64,000 nt of DNA, taken from Bacteroidaceae bacterium (lineage in GTDB: Bacteria; Bacteroidota; Bacteroidia; Bacteroidales; Bacteroidaceae). The stretch spans positions 124,001 to 188,000 of the forward strand of contig JAGBTN010000017.1 in NCBI GenBank assembly GCA_017631315.1, given 5' to 3'. Shown in pieces: positions 61,701 to 64,000 of the stretch (its first letter is position 1; each line of letters opens with the position of its first letter). A program made the position numbers and the translations under genes. The notes under the pieces were generated by a model, which searched no databases, was not told the origin of the DNA, and was given only the letters and a program-made list of their open reading frames with translations.

Positions 61701-62250
61701 GGCAGGTCAGGACCTCTATGTAGGCTACCATCTTTCATATAAGAGCGGTCTCCATCCTTTGGCTGGCGACAAGGGCCCTGCTGTTCCCGGTTACGGCGAC
61801 CTCATCTCTTCCAGCGGTTCTAATGGCTATTGGTATTCTATGAAGAATAAGTACAAACTTGACTTCAACTGGGTTATCGAGGCTGTGCTTAAGACTCCCA
61901 ACACATCTGCCCGCAAGGCACCAATGCGCGCCGATGATGCCGTTACATATAATGTATATTGCGATGGCGTGGCAGTGGCAACAGGTCTTACCACCACAAG
62001 CTATGTGGCAGAAAAGGGTGCTTATGGCGATTATACTGTTACAGCAGTTACTGCAGGTGTAGAGTCAGCCGAGTCAAATGTTGTAAGTTATGTTGTTTCT
62101 GTTGGAATCGATTCAGTTGAAGGCGACAACGCAGCAGAAAACACTGCAGTTTACAGCATCGACGGCCAACTCGTCAACAAGAGCGGTAAGGTAAACGCTT
62201 TGAAGAAAGGCCTTTATATCGTAAACGGCAAGAAATACGTTGTAAAATAA
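58780..62250 (+). CDS. Large secreted FN3-like multidomain protein with C-terminal sorting-like domain
   Basis: 1156 residues from ATG 58780; upstream in-frame ATGs precede or overlap the promoter and leader. Signal peptide ends 'AGLNTISAQ'. Four similar about 170-residue beta modules ('DSMSFFEYRPAYKVTALIYE', 'ITAINSFINGPITGITLFVI', 'NSLKFAIGSGITTFNLEVYE', 'ISHIRFGLLDPNVYTASVIV'), resembling cleaved-adhesin/jelly-roll folds, alternate with FN3-like modules ('GYNVYRDGTKV', 'GYDIYRDGNLI', 'SYRVYCNNEIV', 'TYNVYCDGVAV'). Residues about 727-788 are a Lys/Ala-rich insertion. The end 'GLYIVNGKKYVVK' is T9SS/Prevotella-like. Probably cell-surface; function unknown. Confidence 0.82.
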   Translation: MKHSKISRILIATCFCVVAGLNTISAQNGNPHSLTGEAKFNNVVLNWQAPATDITLQWHDGEDYNGTDGVLSNPQGSVVYYVANKFTKEDLKNSVGEVIDSMSFFEYRPAYKVTALIYENGTPVVEQNVDLSNFTKNTVRKFALSSPYTIPAEKELMFVIKYEYGSNQDFMAICDKSPTPGKGNLYSYDGKTWHNDGPGDYLVTAYIKNNTAADATPDGYNVYRDGTKVNDALIAETTATLNGEAAGNHQYYVAAVYGATENQSKPISLSCASVTDFVPSVSTIMASKEDLNGTIEWTAPLSRSNEITWSSKEYGNTIGGTGSSPKVWIKQEFDANDMIAYPNHKITAINSFINGPITGITLFVIKNGVIDYHQPIEAAALEGLVNNSWNKFTLTTPYKFEVGNQYSFGIYYTHAKGEKPIAVDNSTCIDIKGNSFSTSSPKSAGFEKTTPSWKTLASGNIPGNFMLTADIEADGEVAPASEITGYDIYRDGNLIASDVKELKYTDTVTDLGTYLYGVVSKGKDGKVSPAKEISITYTLPATYEAPVILSNSYENNELNISYTADAYELKHYGTPAYLAGFEEEMPDLLYGAKFTKEELADYVGYEFNSLKFAIGSGITTFNLEVYESGNTTPIYSEKMEGIEAGYLYTTSPSSKIVIPENKDLYLVYKATLPAGASGIILDEGPARENGAVVSLSGGANWLKLGTISPDLKDYNIVISAIAVPASDDAKGAAKAKQVVLGNNTEKLAAMPKRIISKVNAAADSSSDEFGIEAALKTVKKAAKKAADTSKVLSYRVYCNNEIVYEGAATTYTETISDYGVFNYHVTAIFEKGWESPASRTITVENEIKQAAPAPFDLVGYEKDEKFNLAWKSVSDAPVLKVHNGDIDWVNGCGMTHSSGTSSGYQTILIPAADVADKAGMEISHIRFGLLDPNVYTASVIVMKNENVVYEQAVDVATLVKGWNEVRLNTPVTIEAGQDLYVGYHLSYKSGLHPLAGDKGPAVPGYGDLISSSGSNGYWYSMKNKYKLDFNWVIEAVLKTPNTSARKAPMRADDAVTYNVYCDGVAVATGLTTTSYVAEKGAYGDYTVTAVTAGVESAESNVVSYVVSVGIDSVEGDNAAENTAVYSIDGQLVNKSGKVNALKKGLYIVNGKKYVVK

Positions 62251-62301
62251 GCGATAAAAAGCAGTCCGACCTCCTCGCAGGACTAAGGACATTCTTTATG
62301 G

Positions 62302-62339
62302 AACCGTGGCATGGAACATAAACCATGTCACGGTTTTTT
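62302..62339 (+). terminator. Terminator of the large secreted protein gene
   Basis: AACCGTGGCATGG (62302-62314) and CCATGTCACGGTT (62323-62335), a 13-bp stem with one G-T pair, then T-run. Confidence 0.85.
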
Positions 62340-62365
62340 AATGTCTTTTTTACATTATACAAGAA

Positions 62366-62402
62366 CAAGGGCGGATATTGCTGTTTGCAATGTCCGCCCT
62401 TG
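62366..62402 (-). terminator. Hairpin downstream of trpB2
   Basis: CAAGGGCGGATATTGC (62366-62381) and GCAATGTCCGCCCTTG (62387-62402), a 16-bp stem with one wobble and a 5-base loop. A T-run on the minus strand is weak. Confidence 0.6.
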
Positions 62403-62422
62403 TTGTGTGGGGTGTGTGATTT

Positions 62423-63790
62423 TTAGATTTTTGGCAGTCTTTCGAGTGCGGTGTTGATTTCTTCGTCGGTGGGGACGTAGTCGCCCATGGTGCCGTCGTT
62501 GAATGCTTTGTAGGCGTAGAGGTCGAAGTAGCCTGTTCCGGAGAGGTTGAATACGATGACTTTCTCTTCGCCGGTTTCTTTGCACTTGAGTGCTTCGTCG
62601 ATGGCTGCGCGGATGGCGTGGCTGCTTTCGGGTGCGGGCAATGTGCCTTCTGCTCTGGCGAATATCTCTGCTGCTTCGAAGATGGCTGTCTGTTCGTAGG
62701 CGCGGGCTTCGAAGAGTCCTTGGTGGTAGAGTTCGGAGAGGACGGGGCTCATGCCGTGGAAGCGGAGTCCGCCTGCGTGGCTGGCCGATGGGATGAATTG
62801 GCTGCCTACGGTGTACATCTTTGCCAGGGGGCAAATCATGCCCGTGTCGCAGTAGTCGTAGGCAAACTTGCCGCGTGTGAAACTGGGGCACGAGGCTGGT
62901 TCTGCGCCTATTATCTTATAGTTGGCTTCGCCTCTGAGCATTTCGCCGAGGAAGGGTGTTGCAAAGCCGCCGAGGTTGCTGCCGCCACCGGTGCAGGCGA
63001 TGAGGATGTCGGGCTTGATGTTGTACTTTTGGAGTGCCTTTTGTGTTTCGAGTCCGATGATTGTCTGGTGGAGCAGTACTTGGTTGAGCACGCTGCCCAG
63101 TTCGTAGCGATAGCCTTCGTTGTTGACTGCTGCTTCTACGGCTTCGGAGATGGCGCAGCCGAGCGAGCCTGTTGTGCCGGGGTGTTCGGCCAGAATCTTG
63201 CGCCCCACTTCTGTGGTGTCGCTGGGGGAGGGGACGATGCTTGCGCCAAAGGTTCGTATTACTTCGCGTCGGAAGGGTTTTTGCTCGTATGAGCATTTCA
63301 CCATATAGACTTTCAGGTCGAGGCCGAAGTGCTGGCATGCCATGCTCAAGGCTGTTCCCCATTGTCCTGCTCCGGTTTCTGTTGTGACGCCTTTCAGTCC
63401 TTGTTTTTTGGCGTAGTAGGCTTGTGCGATGGCGGAGTTGAGTTTGTGTGAGCCGCTGGTGTTGTTGCCTTCGAACTTATAGAATATCTTTGCTGGTGTG
63501 TCGAGGGCTTTTTCCAGGAACTTGGCATGCACGAGTGGGCTGGGGCGGAACATTTTGTAGAAGTTGAGCACTTCTTCGGGGATGTCGAACCACTTGGTTT
63601 GGTCGTCGAGTTCTTGTGCCACGAGTTCTTTGCAGAAGATGGGTTCCAGTTCGGCATGTGTGAAGGGTTTGCCGGTTTGTGGGTTGAGCAGTGGTTCCGG
63701 CTTTTTCTTCATGTCGGCACGCACGTTGTACCACTGGGTGGGCATCTCTTCCTCGCTCAGATAAATCTTGTATGGTATGTCTTCTTTCAT
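62423..63790 (-). CDS. TrpB2-type tryptophan synthase beta chain
   Basis: 455 residues from ATG 63790 ('MKEDIPYKIYLSEEEMPTQW'); an upstream in-frame ATG (63865) lies upstream of the -7 element. Condenses indole with serine to tryptophan using PLP; Schiff-base K116 is in 'NNTSGSHKLNSA', the phosphate loop is 'CTGGGSNLGGFATPF'. Length and N-terminal 'NPQTGKPFTHAELEPIF' mark the TrpB2 subfamily, which works without TrpA and salvages free indole. No trpA is nearby. It fits functionally with the indolepyruvate enzymes at 6846-9001. Confidence 0.92.
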   Translation of the reverse strand: MKEDIPYKIYLSEEEMPTQWYNVRADMKKKPEPLLNPQTGKPFTHAELEPIFCKELVAQELDDQTKWFDIPEEVLNFYKMFRPSPLVHAKFLEKALDTPAKIFYKFEGNNTSGSHKLNSAIAQAYYAKKQGLKGVTTETGAGQWGTALSMACQHFGLDLKVYMVKCSYEQKPFRREVIRTFGASIVPSPSDTTEVGRKILAEHPGTTGSLGCAISEAVEAAVNNEGYRYELGSVLNQVLLHQTIIGLETQKALQKYNIKPDILIACTGGGSNLGGFATPFLGEMLRGEANYKIIGAEPASCPSFTRGKFAYDYCDTGMICPLAKMYTVGSQFIPSASHAGGLRFHGMSPVLSELYHQGLFEARAYEQTAIFEAAEIFARAEGTLPAPESSHAIRAAIDEALKCKETGEEKVIVFNLSGTGYFDLYAYKAFNDGTMGDYVPTDEEINTALERLPKI

Positions 63791-63835
63791 CTCTATTTTG
63801 TTAGGATTATGAGTGGAATTTCCAAAAATCCGTGG

Positions 63836-63865
63836 CAAAGGTACAAAGAATAGTTGACACTTCAA
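63836..63865 (-). promoter_or_regulatory. Promoter of trpB2
   Basis: On the minus strand TACCTTTG (63843-63836) and TTG (63865-63863), 19 bases apart. Bases 63866-64000 carry no feature I can support. Confidence 0.75.
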
Positions 63866-64000
63866 TGTAAAATGGTGGCGTTTGATGTTATTTCCTCAAT
63901 AAAATGCTATAATTTTTTTTGCTGCTTGGGGTCAGATTGGGCCGAAGCCCATGCAACTGGTGGTTGTTATGGCGGTCAGTGCTGCCGTGATGGCTGCGAC

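Noticed and set aside
63951-64000. Possible start of a plus-strand gene ('MQLVVVMAVSAAVMAA') or end of a minus-strand gene at the right edge
   Set aside because: Both strands read plausibly for only about 50 bases; the window ends before either can be supported.

Overview
The window reads as a chromosomal segment of a Bacteroidales bacterium, most likely Prevotella-like. Upstream regions repeatedly carry the Bacteroidetes -7 promoter hexamer form TAnnTTTG with a TTG/TTTG about 19-20 bases before it. Other indicators are a six-gene Na+-NQR operon, type 9 secretion-like C-termini ('YDLQGRRV', 'GLYIVNGKKYVVK'), a TamB next to tsaD, and the arylacetate-CoA ligase/indolepyruvate oxidoreductase set used by rumen and gut Bacteroidales for aromatic amino acid synthesis. 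No rRNA, tRNA, CRISPR array or intact insertion sequence was seen. The window opens inside a penicillin-binding protein 1A gene and ends shortly beyond the promoter of trpB2.

Layout. 1-2196: PBP1A (5' cut). 2225-2478: CRP/FNR-like inverted repeat, promoter and a candidate small RNA. 3015-6789: conserved operon DUF1599, DoxX-like membrane protein, tpiA, SPOR protein, folE. 6846-14078: iorAB, then paaK, aminotransferase, paaK, ACT protein, which together can convert arylacetates to arylpyruvates and aromatic amino acids. 14453-22000 (minus): OmpA-type porin; tatC and tatA separated by an oxidoreductase (with its own Tat signal), a DUF1080 protein and a TIM-barrel isomerase; a TPR protein. 22660-29511: CaCA antiporter; a DUF6057-like/PD40 heme lipoprotein/GH30 operon. 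29995-32678 (minus): MBL hydrolase, rsmG, NhaC antiporter. 32835-37309: kdgK-eda facing a sodium symporter and an OprP-like porin. 37757-45741: map and tsaD facing tamB and a Tat-exported sulfide:quinone-reductase-like flavoprotein. 46463-51921: an accessory island. 52115-58206: nqrABCDEF. 58780-62250: a large secreted adhesin-like protein. 62423-63790 (minus): trpB2.

The accessory island is the most unusual part. It holds a WYL regulator with a PD-(D/E)XK-like nuclease. Next to it are three genes that look like shortened copies of essential machinery: a 132-residue sigma-70 with region 2 joined almost directly to a region-4.2-like HTH, a DnaE-like protein with a degenerate active site fused to WG repeats, and a small protein resembling the GyrA/ParC coiled-coil segment. 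I know of no described system of this composition.

The second unusual signal is in the intergenic DNA. All eight gene-free stretches over about 300 bases outside the island carry arrays with a strict 22-base period: an 8-base word such as GGTTAACC, CTACTGCC or GGCGTGCC followed by a 14-base spacer often centred on TTGCC. The two remaining gaps of about 300-500 bases (23632-23924 and 51624-52114) showed no array by eye. Other notable points are a rubredoxin-like domain fused to NqrC, a TamB whose membrane anchor lies upstream of any canonical start codon, and several long perfect palindromes acting as bidirectional terminators.
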